Below are positions 4,889-6,025 of a stretch of DNA of 6,025 bases, one piece after another. Numbering within the stretch: position 1 is the first letter of the stretch; each line of letters opens with the position of its first letter. The DNA is from an uncultured Clostridia bacterium (lineage in GTDB: Bacteria > Bacillota > Clostridia > Christensenellales > UBA1242). The DNA is taken from contig CANDFN010000061.1 in NCBI GenBank assembly GCA_947384015.1, positions 1 to 6,025 on the forward strand, read 5' to 3'. The position numbers were made by a program, and so were the translations under genes. Under the pieces are notes generated by a model. The model had not been told where the DNA came from. It was given only the letters and a program-made list of their open reading frames with translations, and searched no databases.

Positions 4889-6025
4889 ATGGCAAAATTT
4901 AAAACTTTTTATAATTTAAATTCGTTACAAAAAAGGTTTGTTGCAAGTTTGCTTATAATTGTAGTGCTTTTTGTGGCTTTGCTGTGTAGAGTGTTCTATT
5001 TGCAAATTATAAATGGGAAGCATCTTCAAAGCCTTGCAGCAGAAGAGTGGTTAAGAGATTTGCCGCTGTCAAGCAAACGTGGCGAAATATATGATAGGTC
5101 AGGTGTAAGCCTTGCAACAACAATAACTACTTATGATGTGTATGTAAGGGCTAGGAATGTAACCGAACCTGCAAAACTTGCTGAGGATATTTCTAGCAAA
5201 TTAGGTTTAGAGTATAACAAGGTTTACAATAAAGTTACAAACACAAGTTTAAGCGAGATGTTAATAAAAATGCAGGTGGAGGAAGAAGTTGCATTGTCAT
5301 TAACAAAATTTGACGGAGTGTATTTGTCTCAAAACGTTGCAAGGGTTTATCCTTATAACAATTTGCTGACGCAAGTTTTGGGGTATTGCACAATAGACAA
5401 TATTGGTCAAGCTGGATTAGAACTTTATTATGATAAATACCTAAAAGGCATAGATGGTAAAAGTTTAACTCAAACAAATGCGCAGGGTAAGGAAATTGAA
5501 AATTCACTAGGGTATTATATTCCAAGTGTGGCTGGTGCTGATTTATCCACAACAATAGACGTGCAAATACAATCAATTTTAGAACGAGAACTGCAAATTG
5601 CCTACGATGAAAACAAAGCATTGTCTGTTAGCGGTATTCTGTTGGATGCTAAAAATGGAGGAGTGTTGGCAATGGCAAACTTGCCGGGTTTTGACCTTAA
5701 CAACATCCCGCGTGAAGATGTTGCAATGCTTCAAGCGCAAACAAAAAATTCTACTGTTGTTGACGTTTATGAGCCTGGAAGCACTTTTAAATTGATTACT
5801 CTTGCGGCAGCACTAAATGAAGGATTAACTAATACAGATGAACATTTTTATTGTGGCGGTAGCACTGTTGTAGACGGCGAAAAAATTAAATGTTGGAAAA
5901 CGGTTGGACATGGTAGCCAAACGCTTACAGAGGCTTTTAAAAACAGCTGCAATTGTGTGTTTGTTAATCTTGCGCTTCGTTTGGGTGTAGACAAGTATTA
6001 CGAATATTTAAAGTTTTTTGGCATA
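4889..6025 (+). CDS. Class B penicillin-binding protein (FtsI/SpoVD type), 3'-truncated by window
   Basis: These are the first 379 residues of a peptidoglycan DD-transpeptidase, which cross-links stem peptides on the outer face of the membrane. A short basic cytoplasmic tail is followed by one transmembrane helix (about 17-36, SLLIIVVLFVALL core). Next comes the N-terminal PBP dimerisation domain with R64-GEIYDRSG-72, R152-VYPYN and the G-x-x-GLE motif ending at E178. The transpeptidase domain opens with TTIDVQIQ (D224) and DAKNGGVLAMA (253-263). It contains the active-site S298-TFK301 (Ser nucleophile and Lys base) and S353-C-N355. The KTG motif would lie beyond the edge. The Cys-Gly-Gly segment before the SxN motif, with VDGEKIKCW, favours the FtsI/SpoVD branch over the elongation PBP2, but division versus sporulation role cannot be decided. 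The neighbours are not the usual rsmH-ftsL-murE-mraY cluster. The start is the first ATG in the frame and fits the domain, although no Shine-Dalgarno precedes it. No in-frame stop occurs before the edge. Confidence 0.92.
   Translation, partial: MAKFKTFYNLNSLQKRFVASLLIIVVLFVALLCRVFYLQIINGKHLQSLAAEEWLRDLPLSSKRGEIYDRSGVSLATTITTYDVYVRARNVTEPAKLAEDISSKLGLEYNKVYNKVTNTSLSEMLIKMQVEEEVALSLTKFDGVYLSQNVARVYPYNNLLTQVLGYCTIDNIGQAGLELYYDKYLKGIDGKSLTQTNAQGKEIENSLGYYIPSVAGADLSTTIDVQIQSILERELQIAYDENKALSVSGILLDAKNGGVLAMANLPGFDLNNIPREDVAMLQAQTKNSTVVDVYEPGSTFKLITLAAALNEGLTNTDEHFYCGGSTVVDGEKIKCWKTVGHGSQTLTEAFKNSCNCVFVNLALRLGVDKYYEYLKFFGI

Noticed and set aside
5235..5621. Minus-strand open frame of 128 codons inside the penicillin-binding protein gene
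   Set aside because: The plus strand here encodes a clear PBP dimerisation domain and transpeptidase start. The antisense translation has no family resemblance.
5598..5795. Plus-strand 65-codon frame overlapping the PBP gene
   Set aside because: It is out of frame with the transpeptidase motifs and its translation is low-complexity; a shadow.

Overview
The window is AT-rich on both coding and intergenic stretches. It uses TGG for all eight tryptophans I can read and TAA for both stop codons seen at gene ends. The gene content fits an anaerobic, probably gut-associated member of the Clostridia (Bacillota). It holds a giant BspA-like leucine-rich-repeat surface protein, a DUF4364 winged-helix protein (a family largely confined to Clostridia), and a class B penicillin-binding protein. 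I cannot place it to genus. No rRNA, tRNA, CRISPR array, insertion sequence or phage gene is visible.

Region 1 (1-4104) is a BspA-like LRR_5 gene that enters from the left edge. It reads through the whole window in one frame except for a single TGA at 49-51, which sits exactly where five sister modules have cysteine. The longest open stretch, 118-4104, therefore begins at an internal methionine and lacks the true N-terminus and any secretion signal. The protein has two tandem solenoids (to about 2100 and from about 2320), six copies of a longer 71-79 codon module within the 23-residue array, a His/Cys knuckle-like segment and a C-terminal beta-rich domain. A 12-bp hairpin at 4125-4151 closes the unit.

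Region 2 (4105-4787) holds a good sigma-A type promoter whose -35 box lies in an inverted repeat, then the DUF4364 gene with a clear Shine-Dalgarno, then a canonical intrinsic terminator (4820-4851).

Region 3 (4889-6025) is the first 379 codons of a class B penicillin-binding protein of the FtsI/SpoVD type, cut by the right edge after the SxxK and SxN motifs. It has no visible Shine-Dalgarno, and a TATAAT box lies five bases before its ATG, so it may be transcribed with little or no leader. The three genes are co-oriented but separated by terminators, so they look like three separate transcription units rather than one operon. Nothing here looks like a complete novel system. The most notable signals are the nonsense codon in the surface protein, its composite repeat module, and the dyad over the DUF4364 promoter.
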